Under the pieces are notes generated by a model. The model worked only from the letters and a program-made list of their open reading frames with translations. It was not told the origin of the DNA and did not search any database. Source: Batillaria attramentaria (taxonomy: Eukaryota > Mollusca > Gastropoda > Batillariidae). From it: a DNA stretch of 64,000 nt. Positions 1 to 10,400 of the stretch are shown one piece after another (the stretch's first letter is position 1; the number at the start of each line of letters is the position of its first letter). The stretch spans positions 980,001-1,044,000 of the forward strand of contig JACVVK020000170.1 in NCBI GenBank assembly GCA_018292915.2, read 5' to 3'. The position numbers were made by a program, and so were the translations under genes.

Positions 1-88
1 TGCCAGCAAGACGGGACTCTAAGTTCGAATTCACGACCCGAGCATTGAAAGTCCAACGCTCTACCATTCGGCTGTCCCCGGGTTCCCC
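1..88 (-). repeat. SINE-A head fragment (tRNA-derived)
   Basis: Read on the minus strand this is the tRNA-like head of the commonest SINE of the window: an A-box-like block (GCCGAATGGTAGAGCG type), then GGACTTTCAATGCTCGGGTCGTGA and a B-box-like GTTCGAATC. The body and tail lie off the left edge. It precedes the first WD40 exon and is intronic if the gene extends leftwards. Confidence 0.75.
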
Positions 89-287
89 TATCAATATTGG
101 TGGCAACTGACCACAATCAGTACTGAATTATCCCCAAGTGCAGACATGAACAGAAAAATGAGTCCATCTAATAATACTTTCATTTGTAGCAACAACAACA
201 AAAAGTAGCTTTAATTATGAAAATGTCATTTCTAACTCCTTTGTCGGGTGTGTGTCCTTGATGGCTGTGTTGATGGTTTGTTTTCAG

Positions 288-363
288 TATTGCGTGGCGT
301 ACAACTCGGAGGTCATCGCATCTGGGTCGTCTGACAGCAATGTGCGGTTATGGAGTCATGAAG
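288..363 (+). CDS. WD40-repeat protein, internal exon (upstream of the pair)
   Basis: This 76-nt exon follows a good acceptor (TTTGTTTTCAG, 277-287) and ends at a strong donor, GTAAGTA, at 364. In the frame starting TAT it encodes 25 residues plus one base (phase 1 end). The peptide contains VIASGSSDSNVRLW, which is the D-strand plus Ser-Gly-Ser-x-Asp and terminal x-W signature of a WD40 blade. WD40 blades stack into beta-propellers that hold protein partners. The split codon (GAA G|GT GAA) continues exactly into the exon at 34071, giving a second blade. The style resembles WD repeats of F-box/WD and other scaffold proteins, but two blades do not identify the gene. The upstream exons are not in the window. 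Phase at the 5' border is inferred as 0 because the first codon is whole. Confidence 0.82.
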
Positions 364-609
364 GTAAGTAGAAATATACATATGTTTTGTTGAAACGTTT
401 GTTTGTTTGTTTGCTTGCTTGTTTGCATTCCTCGGGTGATCTAGTTACCATTTTGAAATATTGTTCGTTGGTTCGGCCTCCGACATTTTGTTTGTCAGTT
501 TGATACCAAGATATCAATGTGTCACTCTTGTTTGTGGCCAGCGGCAATCTGTAGGAGACACGTTCGCACAAACACTGGCTCTTACTGACTACTGTTTGTT
601 TGTTGGTTT

Positions 610-985
610 GTTTGTTTCAGTTTTCCAATCAGTGTTTGTTTCAGTGTTTGTGTCAGTGTTTGTTTCAGTGTTCCAGTCAGTGTTTGTTTCAGTGTTGCAG
701 TCAGTGTTGCAGTCAGTGTTTGTTTTAGTGTTGCAGTCAGTGTTCCAGTCAGTGTTTGTTTCAGTGTTGCAGTCAGTGTTTGTTTCAGTGTTTCTTTCTG
801 CGTTCCGGTCAGTGTTTGTTTCAGTGTTCCAGTCAGTGTTGCAGTCAGTGTTGCAGTCAGTGTTTGTTTCAGTGTTGCAGTCAGTGTTTGTTTCAGTGTT
901 TCTTTCTGTGTTCCGGTCAGTGTTTGTTTCAGTGTTTGTTTCAGTGTTTGTTTCAGTGTTTGTTTCAGTGTTGTTCAGTGCAAGA
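610..985. repeat. 12-bp minisatellite (TCAGTGTTTGTT / TCAGTGTTGCAG)
   Basis: About 30 copies of a 12-bp unit alternate between TCAGTGTTTGTT, TCAGTGTTGCAG, TCAGTGTTCCAG and a rarer TTTCTTTCTG variant. Because the unit is a multiple of three, it makes a long open frame (SVFVSVLQ-type peptide), but the peptide is a by-product. It lies just downstream of the first WD40 exon, inside the intron. Confidence 0.85.
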
Positions 986-1088
986 TGTCATGTGCAGAAG
1001 ACTGATTTACTTTCATCCACTGCACTTAAATTCACCAATATTTGTCTGCCATGTGTCGAAAATTTGCAGCTGTACATACATTATATTA

Positions 1089-1160
1089 TGAGAGAGAGAG
1101 AGAGAGGGCATCTCTCGGGAAGAGAGAGAGAGGGCTAAGGGGGAGAGAGAGAGAGAGAGA
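1089..1160. repeat. Imperfect (GA)n microsatellite
   Basis: Three (GA)n blocks are broken by short GC-rich linkers. The surrounding 986-1700 holds no gene that I can recognise; 1390-1660 is G-rich with a G11 run near 1620. Confidence 0.8.
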
Positions 1161-1707
1161 GCGCTTCCACACACACACACAAAAAAAATGAAAAGTTCAG
1201 ATCGCATGAGGCTGCCAGCGGCGAATGATAATAATTGACTGTTTTGACACGCATGTCAAACTAAGAGCCAAATGTGGCAGCAGTTTCCTCTCTGTCTCTA
1301 TCCTGCCGTGGAAAGTGACGTGGCACCGAAATGTCAGACGGGTGTTTCAGCATTCAGCATTGCCGACAGGATGTGTGGAGGCATTTTGAAGATTTGTGGG
1401 GAGGGGTGGAGTGGAGGGGGAGGGGGGAAATATAGACATATATGATATCGGAATGGGATGAAGGGTGTGTGGTGGTGGTGGTGTGGAGAAAAGAAGGGAT
1501 GGGGGCTAGGAACTTGAACTGGGGGTGGGGGCGAGGTGAACAGATGGGGGAGAAGTTTCAGTCTGTGTATTTGCTTGTTTTAAGGGGGTCAGGTGTGGAA
1601 AAGAAAAGGAGGCGGGTGGGGGGGGGGGGCGGAGGCCGGGGCAGGGGATGTAGTGCACACCTGGCTGATGGTTTATACGAATGAATAAAATAACATGTCT
1701 GTCCGAA

Positions 1708-1864
1708 TCTCTCTCTCTCTGTCTCTCTCTCTCTCTGCCTCTGCCTCTCTCTCTCTCTCTCTCTCTCTCTCATTGCCCCGTCTTTGATATCACCCATACG
1801 TGGTGGGAAAGGGCGTTAAACTCCCAAACACCCACCCACCCTCTCTATCTCTCTCTCTCTCTCT
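1708..1864 (+). repeat. (CT)n tract enclosing a SINE-A 3' fragment
   Basis: Two (CT)n arrays (1708-1771 and 1845-1864) flank a SINE-A tail at 1773-1842: GCCCCGTCTTTGATATCACC, then GGGCGTTAAACTCCCAAACA and CCCACCCACC. The head is missing. Confidence 0.75.
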
Positions 1865-2457
1865 AACACGCCCATTACCTGCTTCATACACGTCACTGCC
1901 AACCAAAACCCGCGCATCAAATCATACTGAAACATTCACTCATTCAACGTCGCCAAACTCTACAGCCCTCTCCCCCCTCAACGTTGCCCCAACAAGGTCC
2001 AGCCCCGAGAGACCTAACCGAGGACACAGGTCGGGCCTCCGCGGTTTTGCCCGCGATGAAAGCCTAATTACGAGGTGTCACCGGGGCCTCTTTCAGATGT
2101 CAGTCCTAAGGGTCCGTCTGAAGGGTCCCGCGTTCAGTTTTTCAAGGCCCCCCGAGCTTGCCGTAACTAAGTGGAGAACAGGACCGGCCCCCAAGGGGAT
2201 CTCAGTGTCCCCCCCCCCCCTCCCCCGTGGCAGTGTAGCAGGCGATGGGGGTGGCTGAGTGTTTGTCCCCAACCAGGACGTAAGGTCTTGTCACCTGGAG
2301 TTTAACGTCCACAGCAAACAGACAACGGGACAGGAAAGGTTGGGGGCGGTCTGTACTGTACTGTGCTGTACGCGGGGAACTCTATGGGTGAATCCGTTCT
2401 GGTGAATGGCTGGTTAGTTAGTTAGTTACTTAAGCCGTTCTGATGAATGAATTACTT
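1865..2457. other. Stretch without recognised features
   Basis: This is a GC-rich region with C-runs near 2210. A 152-residue open frame crosses it but starts inside the SINE tail and has no recognisable domain. No splice-bounded coding exon was found. Confidence 0.5.
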
Positions 2458-2862
2458 GATGATAATAATAATAATAATAATAATCGCATTAATACAGGCG
2501 CTTTGTTCCAAATGTCTGGCTCAAAGCGCCGCGAGCTAAACCCAATCACACGCGCTCACGTGAATCACACGCATTCTCTCAAACTCTGAATCATTACAGT
2601 TACGTGGTACGAAGGGCTAGCTCAGCAATTTCAGTTTCAGGGTTAGAATGGCATTTATTTTTATTTATTTTTTTAAATTCTGTGGTCTGAACATTTCAAA
2701 AGAAGAGGGGAGGGGAGGAGGGGCCCGGAGTACCCGGAGAGAACCCCCGACCGTCGGCCCGAATGAACGGTGCCACATACGAGAAATAACAATTCTTCGC
2801 CCTGAGTGGGACTCGAACCAGACCTCTCGCATTGGTGACAAAGACCACCGACCGCCCCACAA
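2458..2862 (-). repeat. SINE-B (tRNA-headed, ATT-tailed), full copy
   Basis: On the minus strand the element starts near 2862 with a tRNA-like head: GGGCGGTCGGTGG..., then a B-box-like GGTTCGAGTCCCACTC. It continues through a core containing GGGTTCTCTCCGGGTACTCC and ends in an (ATT)n tail at 2458-2484 after a GCGCTTTGAGCC motif. A second near-complete copy lies at 15598-15979. The boundaries are approximate. Confidence 0.7.
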
Positions 2863-2884
2863 CTGATGCTGTTGTTTTTTGGAC

Positions 2885-2961
<77 letters not shown>
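2885..2961. repeat. (GT)n microsatellite
   Basis: About 38 uninterrupted GT units lie between SINE-B and a LINE fragment. Open frames here (Cys-Val or His-Thr repeats) are artefacts. Confidence 0.97.
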
Positions 2962-2962
<1 letters not shown>

Positions 2963-3130
2963 CTTGGGCCAAGAACAAGAACAAAACCAAACTTTAATGT
3001 CATAAATAGAATTCAATACAAGATTTTATCCCTTACGTACAACTGTGTCACCTCCTCCTGTCCTCCTTATCTGTCTTCTTTGCTTCAGCTTTACACTCCA
3101 TCTAGACAACTTCGTTCTGCTGCTGGCCCG

Positions 3131-3305
3131 GGAAGCCGGGGTGGCCGAGTGGTAGAGCCGAGCGTTGGACTTCTAATGCTCGGGTCGTGAGTTCGTATCC
3201 CGGCTGGGGCCAAATATTTGTGCTGGCCTTTTCATCGTTGCCCCGTCTTTGATATCACCCGTATGTGGTGGAAAAGGACGTTAAACCCCCAAACACCCAC
3301 CCACC
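3131..3305 (+). repeat. SINE-A, full length, inserted in a LINE fragment
   Basis: The full unit is present: the head GGTGGCCGAGTGGTAGAG, GGGTCGTGAGTTCGTATCCC, CCAAATATTTGTGCTGGCC, GCCCCGTCTTTGATATCACC and GGACGTTAAACCCCCAAACA, then a CCCACCC tail. The LINE text TCTGCTGCTG occurs on both sides (3116-3125 and 3311-3320), fitting a target-site duplication of about 10 bp. Confidence 0.85.
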
Positions 3306-3528
3306 CTCGCTCTGCTGCTGACACTCGGAAACTCCGTGTCCCTCATGTCAAGACAAAGATCTTTGGTTAGTGTAGTTATTCATACCAGGGTCCGACTTGT
3401 TGGAATGATCTCCCAGCATCAATCAGATATGCACACAAAAGAAACTATCTTTCAAAACGATTCTGAAAACACACCTCTTCACAGCCCTCAACCAATAACT
3501 GTTGCTACATCATCATCTTGCTGGTCCG

Positions 3529-3614
<86 letters not shown>
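3529..3614. repeat. (GT)n microsatellite
   Basis: About 43 GT units lie inside the LINE 3' remnant. Confidence 0.97.
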
Positions 3615-3617
<3 letters not shown>

Positions 3618-3890
3618 AGCCAGGGGCCGCAACCCGTGTATGATGCTGCACATTATGTGTTTGTAGTTGGGTGCATGTGTGGAGGAATGTTGTGTGTATG
3701 ATTCTGGTGAGTGTGTGTGTGTTCATTGTAATGCGCCCTGAGCTCCCGCGAGAGGGAGGGCGTCCCGTACTGACTAGTAAGTACCCATATTATTATTATT
3801 ATTATTATAAAATCTTTCAAAGTTATTAGACACAAATTGGCATCCGTCGAGACATGTTGAGTAATTAATTCAATTCCAGCAGCATTTTAG

Positions 3891-4038
3891 GGGGGAGCCG
3901 GGGTGTCCGAATGGTAGAGCGTTGGACTTCTAATGCTCGGTTCGTGAGTTCGTATCCCGGCTTGGGCCAAATATTTGTGTTGGCCTGTTTGTCGTTGGTG
4001 GAAAAGGAAGTTAAACCCCCAAACACCCACCCACCCAC
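3891..4038 (+). repeat. SINE-A with 15-bp target duplication
   Basis: The head, B box and tail are intact, but the middle is shortened: the block from CCCCGTCTTTGATATCACC is deleted. It is flanked by perfect CCAGCAGCATTTTAG repeats at 3876-3890 and 4039-4053. The duplication length and the oligo-repeat tail are as expected for insertion primed by LINE machinery. Confidence 0.9.
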
Positions 4039-4440
4039 CCAGCAGCATTTTAGTCACTTGTCCGCATCACTGACAACTCAATCCACAACAATGAGGTCAA
4101 GGCCAGAGATTACTCCACCGCTCTGTGAAAGACTTCCAGATTCCAATCTGAAGACGTTTCCCTCCCATTCTTCCAGACATCCAAGAAGATGACGTCCTGT
4201 GATTACCATCAGTCAGTGAATCATGCTGAACGTTCTCTCTCGTGGTGCAAGTCATTCCGTGCTTTAGTCAAGCTTCAGAACAGGCCATTGGAGTGATTGT
4301 GCACATAACTGTGGGGGAACATCCAAATCCTACAACCTCTCCATCAGTAGTCCCAAGCGTTCTCTGTTATTACCGGTCGTAGTCGTCAAGGACTTTGTGC
4401 ACGCTACGAATGCTGGTATTGGTACTGTGAAGTGTGGAAA

Positions 4441-4640
4441 AAGGGACTAAGCGCGATGGATTTGATAAGGTTTTTAACCCCTTTTTTGTTCAGATGACGA
4501 TGGTACTGTCTCTGTCTCTCTCACTTTCTTCCCCTCTCCTCCGTCCTTCCCATGGCCCCACCCCGTCATTTTGCAGTCCGTACATAGGCGCGGGGTGTAG
4601 TCAAAATGGCCGCCAGTGTTTCCGGTGCTACTCTTTCCGG
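4441..4640 (+). repeat. Dispersed-repeat fragments of unknown family
   Basis: Two motifs recur elsewhere in the window. GGACTAAGCGCGATGGATTT (4445) resembles text at 39003 and 60180. TCAAAATGGCCGCCAGTG followed by GGTGCTACT (4600-4631) resembles 54823-54848. The full element and its borders are unknown. Confidence 0.4.
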
Positions 4641-4662
4641 AATTCTCTTCCCCAGTGCATTC

Positions 4663-4798
4663 GGGGAGCCAGGGTGGCCGAATGGTAGAGCGTTGGACTT
4701 CTAATGCTCGGGTCGCGAGTTCGTATCCCGGCTGGGGCCAAATATTTGTGCTGGCTTTTTCATCGTTGCCCCGTCTTTGATACAGTTTGTATCACCCG
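4663..4798 (+). repeat. SINE-A whose tail became a tandem array
   Basis: The head and body are normal up to CCCCGTCTTTGATAC. A small duplication (ACAGTTTGTATC) follows, then the usual ATATGGTGGAAAAGGGCGT, which starts the 40-bp array beginning at 4799. No CCCACCC tail is present. Confidence 0.85.
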
Positions 4799-4958
4799 TA
4801 TATGGTGGAAAAGGGCGTGTTTCCCGTTCAAATTCACGTATATGGTGGAAAAGGGCGTGTTTCCCGTTCAAATTCACGTATATGGTGGAAAAGGGCGTGT
4901 TTCCCGTTCAAATTCACGTATATGGTGGAAAAGGGCGTGTTTCCCGTTCAAATTCACG
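4799..4958. repeat. 40-bp minisatellite (4 copies) derived from SINE-A tail
   Basis: Four near-identical 40-bp units start at 4801, 4841, 4881 and 4921. Each begins with TATGGTGGAAAAGGGCGTGT, the SINE-A tail, and ends with CCCGTTCAAATTCACG. The unit is therefore part SINE and part flanking DNA. Confidence 0.95.
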
Positions 4959-5048
4959 ATTAGCACTGAGTGTTTCCAACAGACTTTGCTTTGTCGACGC
5001 CCGCACGGTGATCCTGAACCGACCGAGAAAGGGGCTGTTTATCAACCA

Positions 5049-5337
5049 GGGCCCGTATGTAAAAGTCGAGATTAATTTAACCCACGGCTATGGGCCTAAC
5101 CCCAGACTAGGACAAAATAAATCCAAAAGCAAAATTAAATTTAAAAAAAAAGGAAGCGAAGAAAGGAAGGAAAAATCCTATAACGGTTTAAGCACTTTGC
5201 TGGAATGGGCCCGCGTCTTGATTTAAAACAAACCAAAAAAAAAAATTAACCCTAGAGCTCGTTTAGTTCGAGGTTAGACTCTAACGCAGGGCTAAACGCC
5301 CTAACCTCGACTATTACATAAGAGCCCAGACAAAGAC
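5049..5337. mobile_element. MITE-G, complete copy
   Basis: It starts GGGCCCGTATGTAAAAGTCG and ends with the inverse (CCTCGACTATTACATA, then AGAGCCC). Inside are CTAACCCCAGACTAGGACAAAA, TGCTGGAATGGGCCCGC and TTCGAGGTTAGACTCTAAC. The same text recurs at 33399, 42137, 42949, 46776, 47727 and 50247 in both orientations, which defines a family of about 280 bp. No coding sequence is present. The target duplication is not clear. Confidence 0.8.
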
Positions 5338-6950
5338 TTTGATCAACGTGTTACATGCACTACAGTGCAAAGACATGGTCAGTACTGCATGCTGATATTT
5401 CAAAGACATGGCTTCGCGTGAGACTGAGAAGCGGTCACTGATCGTCGAAACTTTTCAAGTGAAGCGGAGTCAGCACCGGAAAGACCAGCGTCCATTTTGT
5501 TTACACCCCTTGTGTAGGTGAAAAAGAAGCTTGGCGTAAAAAGCCTTACTGACTAGATTCTCCCCGCATCACGAAATCCCTCCTTCGCTTTTAATCAATT
5601 ACGACACAGCTTGGGGGAGAGAAAAAAAAAAGGATTCAAATCCACTGACTGCCACGGACCTCGTCTCGACCTCTGCTCTCTTGACCCCGCGCTGCTCCAG
5701 CATCTTGACGTCCCCATCCACAGGGGAGACAGGTCTGGACCAAGGGGAGAGAATCCCTGCCACTTTGTCACAGTCTAATCGCGGGAGCCCCCGAGAAAGC
5801 CGGGGTCGCGGGGGGTGAAGAATGGGCAAATGCCACCATCCCCCAATAACTGAAATTGGACTCTTTCGCAAGGGGGTGGGAGGGATGGGGAGGGAGGGGG
5901 GGGAGAGAGAGAGAGAGAGAGAGCTGATCTGCACGAGATAACGGTCATACAGTCGCCTGTGGCCGCATGATGGCACAGGGGTCGTGGTAGCCGCTCAATC
6001 CAGCGAAGTCTAATGTCAAGCGTGATTGTGCGGACCTGACGGTGAGGGAGTGATGGTTTTGTGGGCGGCTGTAGTGTTTGGGGATGATGATGGTTTGCGC
6101 TGGCTTCAGCAATCAGACGATTTTTTTTTTTTTAATGCGTCTGGTTTGAAAGGGGTTGGGGGTAGGGGATGGGGGGGGGGGGGGGTTGGTGAGAGGGGGT
6201 GAGGTTGAGAGTGGAGTATCATTTAAGAAGGAGTGATTTTTAAAGCATTTACAAATTGCATTCGGGAGCCGTGTCAGTTCACCGACTTGGGAGAAAATGT
6301 TTTGAAGGAAATGTTAAAATTTTTAAGAGAAGTGCTAGCTGGCACATCGTGTTTTGACAACGTTTTTGTGGTCACTGAACTTTGGAGAAAAAAAACAACA
6401 ACTTAAAACTCACCTTAGGAGGAGGTCACCCGACCTCAAAAGCTTTCGCTCACAGACAAGGCGACATTGCAGCGCAGTGACCTGCCAAAAACCCATCACG
6501 GGTTATTATTACGTCATCTTTGAAAGTGAGAGCACGTGACCTATGATTCAGCCTATCAGAAAATCCCATTGCCGTATCTGCGATGCACCGACACTTGACA
6601 CTGACACGTAATCCCACTTTGACAAGACAACAGACAAGCTACGTTAGTGCACTCTCTCGCTTGCAACAAATTGAATCGGAAAGCGCACCGAGAGAAAAAA
6701 AAATCAGGAATCTCTGGAGATTTTTGCGTCTTGGAGCTAAAATCTCCGCGGTGCTCTAGCACGCAAGATCCACGACGACGGCAAACTTCATTTCGCTAGC
6801 AAGAAGTAAATTGGTTGTGTCTTCTGATTTTCTTTTTTGCCAGTGGAGCGATCTCTTATTGTTCGGCTTTCTCGTGGTTCCATTGGAAATGTCGCTGTAC
6901 CTTCGGCCTGAGCCAGGTGCATGAGACACTGTAACTGAGCCGTTCTATGA
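5338..6950. other. Stretch without recognised features
   Basis: I see no supported gene. It holds a (GA)n run (5903-5923), a T14 run (6121-6134) and a G-run near 6171-6185. Short open frames here match no family I know. Confidence 0.5.
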
Positions 6951-6954
6951 ACTC

Positions 6955-7083
6955 GGTTCTGAGTTAGAATCCCGGCCGTCTGAGGCCAAATATTTGTGCT
7001 GGCCTTTTTCTCGTTGCCCCGTCTTTGATATCACTCATCACGCGCTGGTGGGAAAGGACGTTAAACTCCCAAACACCCACCTA
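6955..7083 (+). repeat. SINE-A, decayed copy
   Basis: The head is strongly diverged, with only GAATCCCGGCC recognisable. The body (CCAAATATTTGTGCTGGCC, GCCCCGTCTTTGATATCAC) and tail (GGACGTTAAACTCCCAAACA) are clear. Confidence 0.75.
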
Positions 7084-7411
7084 ACCCACACCTCGCTTTT
7101 TATAGTTTGCGTTCGCGTAAACCTAGCATAGGAATCTTGGACACTGGCTGCACGAATGTACGGGGGGAAGGTGTGGTAGTAAGGGTTTTGAATCATACGG
7201 ACAAATATGGATGAAACTGAATGCAAACTCAACTGATAATACGAACGCTGGCATGTCTTTCTATTATAATTATTTAATGTACTCCGCACGAGCTAAAGTA
7301 AAACGCGTGAACACTGTAAGCAACTGTCAGTATACCCTCTGTGTAACAAGCCAGTACATCATAGTTTGAAAAGCGCCTTCAAGGACGGAAGTACAAACTT
7401 TTTTCTTATAA

Positions 7412-7590
7412 GGGTGGGTGGGTGTTTGGGAGTTTAACGTCCTTTTCCACCACATAAGGGTGATATCAAAGACGGGGCAACGAGAAAAAAGGCCAGCACA
7501 AATATTTGGCCCCAGCCGGCCGGGCGGGATTCGAATTCACGACCCGAGCATTGAGAGTCCAACGCTCTACCATTTGGCCATCCCGGCTCC
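7412..7590 (-). repeat. SINE-A with 14-bp target duplication
   Basis: A full-length minus-strand copy runs from its tail GGTGGGTGGGTGTTTGGG at the left to the head ending GGCTCCC. It is flanked by perfect CTTTTTTCTTATAA repeats at 7398-7411 and 7591-7604. Confidence 0.92.
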
Positions 7591-7646
7591 CTTTTTTCTT
7601 ATAAAGAGATTTTGACGAAAATACACACTGAAGAAACATTGTGGAT

Positions 7647-7866
7647 GGGTGGGTGTTTGGGAGTTTAACGTCCTTCTCCACCACGTCAGTAAGGGCAGAG
7701 AGACTACATTCTCTGTAGTCTCTCTGGTAAGGGTGATATCAAAGACGAGGGGCAACGAGAAAAAAAGGCCAGCACTGACAAAAATATTTGGCCTCAGCCG
7801 GAATTCGAACTCACGACCCGAGCATTGAGAATCGAACGCTCTACCATTCGGCTATCCCGGCTCCCC
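7647..7866 (-). repeat. SINE-A carrying a 31-bp hairpin insertion
   Basis: A full minus-strand copy. Within it, GTAAGGG is duplicated (7689-7695 and 7727-7733), and between the two copies lies a perfect 13-bp-arm, 5-bp-loop hairpin (7696-7726) absent from all other copies. Confidence 0.88.
7696..7726. repeat. 31-bp perfect hairpin flanked by 7-bp direct repeats
   Basis: CAGAGAGACTACA, a 5-base loop TTCTC, then TGTAGTCTCTCTG, which is the exact reverse complement of the first arm. The flanking GTAAGGG direct repeats make it look like a transposed or templated insertion. Confidence 0.9.
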
Positions 7867-8418
7867 CATCAGCCAACAGTCAGACGGAACCGCTTTTTAG
7901 TGCAATGGTCAACAGAAACCACACGGAAAGGTTTGTCCATGATGACTAGATCTTGTTTCAGAGACTTGTGCCCTCCCCCCCCCCCCAAAAAAAAAAATAA
8001 ATAAAAAAAATAGGGCACCAGCGATGACTGGGGATAATGGGTGTCTGCCCAGAACGGCGCCTGCTTGCGTTATGGGGACAAGAGTAGCGTGATGATCTTG
8101 TCACCGTCCTGTCCGCGGGGGGACACAGCCTGATGGCGGAGCGCGTCACCGTCCTTCCAAATCTAATCCTTGTCCAGCCGATCCTGGGGCTGATGGGACG
8201 CGACGCGCAGACAGGGATGCTTCTCGTCTGATCGCGTGCGGCACGGATTAAAATATCGGTTCATTGGTTTTTGATGGAGGAAGCTAAAATGGAACCCGAA
8301 CTCAGTGGAAAGACGCAGTATATTGTCAACTTTGATACAAAAATTAACGCTAGATTTCAAGTGTCCTTGCTAAAGTTATGCATTATTATTATTATTATGG
8401 AAATATTCAGCCCACAAA

Positions 8419-8548
8419 GTTCGTATCCCGACTGGGGCCAAACCTTGGTGCTGGCTTTTTCATCGTTGCCCCGTCTTTGATATCACCCGTATGTGGTAGA
8501 AAAGGACGTTAAACCCCCAAACACCCCCCCCCACCCCCCCCCCACCCC
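8419..8548 (+). repeat. SINE-A, 5'-truncated, with 12-bp target duplication
   Basis: The copy starts at the B box (GTTCGTATCCCG), lacks the whole A-box half, and runs to the tail, which has expanded C-runs (8526-8545). TCAGCCCACAAA flanks it at 8407-8418 and 8549-8560. Confidence 0.88.
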
Positions 8549-8599
8549 TCAGCCCACAAAATTAAAAAAATAAATGCAGTTCTAAGATTCCGAAACTTG

Positions 8600-8795
8600 A
8601 ATTGCTGAGCTGGCCCTTCGCACGAAGTGATTAATGTGTTCAGTGTGTGTGAGAGAATGCGTGTGATTCACGTGAGTGCGCGTGTTGGCTTTAGCTCGCA
8701 GCGCTTTGATCGAAATATTTGGGATAAAGCGACTATAGCCGTACTGCGATTATTATTATTATTATTGTTATTGTTGTTGTTGTTGTTAGTATTAT
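8600..8795 (+). repeat. SINE-B 3' half with ATT/GTT tail
   Basis: Matches the 3' half of the copies at 2458 and 15598 in the opposite orientation: GTGTGATTCACGTGAGTGCG, TTTAGCTCGCAGCGCTTTGA and an (ATT)n(GTT)n tail at 8750-8789. Confidence 0.65.
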
Positions 8796-9215
8796 GATTA
8801 TTGGGTGTATTACGCCCATTGGTTTATCATTTTTGCTGATGAGGTATGACTCCACAATATACGTTCGCGTATACGCTCGCTCTAATTATGCTGTATGGAT
8901 CCGGCATTTGGAGTACACACGATGGACCCCGAGCTGTGTTGAATGCCTGCAGCGATAGATAAGGGGAATTAGTGGTGTGTCTTATTCATCAGGATTACGT
9001 AATATGTGGAAAAATCTATTCAGTTCAGTAAAAAAAATCTCCCTTGTCCCCGTAGTGAAATTGTAGTTTGGTGGATAATATAAACAAAAAGATTCACAAT
9101 TAGGAAAGTGAAAACATCTATCATAGCTGGGATTAAAGTTTCAAGTGGTAAACATTAGAATATATATGTACAAATCAATTTCAGTTAAATGTTTTTACAA
9201 ATTTACGTGTTGGTG

Positions 9216-9389
9216 GGGAGCCGGGGTGGCCGAATGGTAGAGCTTTGGACTTCTAATGCTCGGCTCGTGAGTTCGTATTCCGGCTGGGGCCAAATATTTG
9301 TGCTGGCTTTTTCATCGGTGCTCCGTCTTTGATATCACCCGCATGTGGTGGAAAAGGACGTTAAACCCCCAAACACCCACCCACCCTTG
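9216..9389 (+). repeat. SINE-A with 10-bp target duplication
   Basis: A full copy from GGGAGCCGGGGTGGCCG to CCCACCCACCC. CGTGTTGGTG occurs at 9206-9215 and 9390-9399. Confidence 0.88.
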
Positions 9390-9399
9390 CGTGTTGGTG

Positions 9400-10217
9400 T
9401 AAATTGGCCTAGACTGATTCTAAATTGCAAGTCAGAGTTCATCCTTTGACTGCTCTTTGGATCCTGTCCATGAAATTAAACCACTTGACTGCGCCGCCCA
9501 GTCACTGGCAGTATAACGACCAAGGCGCCACAAAAGACAGACATTTTTAGAGGTAAGTGTAAAAAAAGAGGTGGGCACGTTTCGTGAGTGCTTGAGTGCA
9601 TAAAGCCGGTTGTGAGACTGATGTACGCACTGAATTACCAAAGCATTAAAACCCACGTGTCCGCGCTCATATATAAGCTTATCGCTTGGAGCTGTTTTGG
9701 TGATGTCAGTCTAGCATCGTGCCAGTTTGGCACATGCGCAGTTACAGCTTGACACAGGCGGACACTGAGCCAACGGAAGCCGAAACGCGAGGCGAAGAGC
9801 ACAGCGTCTGCTACGGCCGCACGTGCATGCAGACACTGACGCGTTGATTGGGAGTTTTGAAGAAGATGGAATTTTAACTACCCCGTACATTCTCTTTCCG
9901 GCAGAGAAACATAAACGTGGCAGACACAGGTCACTTGTCTAACGTTTTTCTGCTCAGTATCGATATGTAGGTGGTGGTTATTGTTATTGTTGTTGTGGGG
10001 GTTGCTGTTGTTGTTGTTGTTGCTGTTGTTGTTGTTGTTGTTTGGGGGGTGGGGGGGTCCTGTTTTGTTTGTTTTGTTTGTTGTTGTTTTGGTTTGGTTT
10101 GGTTTTGGGTTTTTGTGGGTGTTTTGCTTTTTTCCCCTTTTATTTATTTTATTTTATTTTTTTTATTTTTTTTTTTTTGGGGGGGGGGGGGGAATCAAGA
10201 GGACCGCGATATCGTTC
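9400..10217. other. Stretch without recognised gene; GTT-rich and T-to-G tract
   Basis: Nothing coding was recognised. 9970-10050 is (GTT)n-like, and 10150-10192 is a T-rich run that switches abruptly to G14. Confidence 0.5.
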
Positions 10218-10400
10218 GTTGGTTGGGTGGTTGGTCTAGAGTTTAACGTCCTTCTTCCTCCGCATAAGGGTGATATCAAAGACGGGGCAACGAGGAAAAA
10301 AAAAAAAGGCCAGCACAAATTCTAGGTTCTCAGCCGGCATTCGAACTCCCGACCCGAGCACTGACACGCAGCCGTCCGACGCTCAATCTGCTCGGCAAAT
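10218..10400 (-). repeat. SINE-A, diverged minus copy
   Basis: Recognisable blocks are GAGTTTAACGTCC, GGGTGATATCAAAGACGGGG, GGCCAGCACAAAT, CATTCGAACTCCCGACCCGA and a degraded head. Confidence 0.75.

Larger units (their letters stand above)
2986..3812 (+). pseudogene. LINE 3' end: degraded reverse-transcriptase ORF C-terminus with ATT tail
   Basis: The + strand encodes pieces typical of the C-terminus of CR1/Jockey-like LINE ORF2 proteins: RIQYKILSLTYNCV, YLSSLLQLYTPSRQLRS, then after a SINE insertion DTRKLRVPHVKTKIFG, CWNDLPASIR and KTHLF-like remnants. The order and spacing (Y-P-R-LRS, then W-N-LP) fit what is known of these proteins. Stops and shifts show it is dead. It ends in an untranslated region with a GCGCCCTGAGC-type block and an (ATT)n tail at 3788-3809. 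A SINE-A (3131-3305) and a (GT)n array (3529-3614) are inserted in it. The LINE clade is not certain. Confidence 0.7.

Noticed and set aside
461..1138. 225-residue open frame
   Set aside because: It is the translation of a 12-bp minisatellite, with no start context, domain or splice sites.
2665..3016. His-Thr and Cys-Val repeat proteins here and at many other places
   Set aside because: They are (GT)n/(CA)n microsatellites read in frame.
4690..4760. tRNA genes
   Set aside because: The A and B boxes belong to SINE heads followed by a SINE body. No cloverleaf with a proper acceptor stem was seen.
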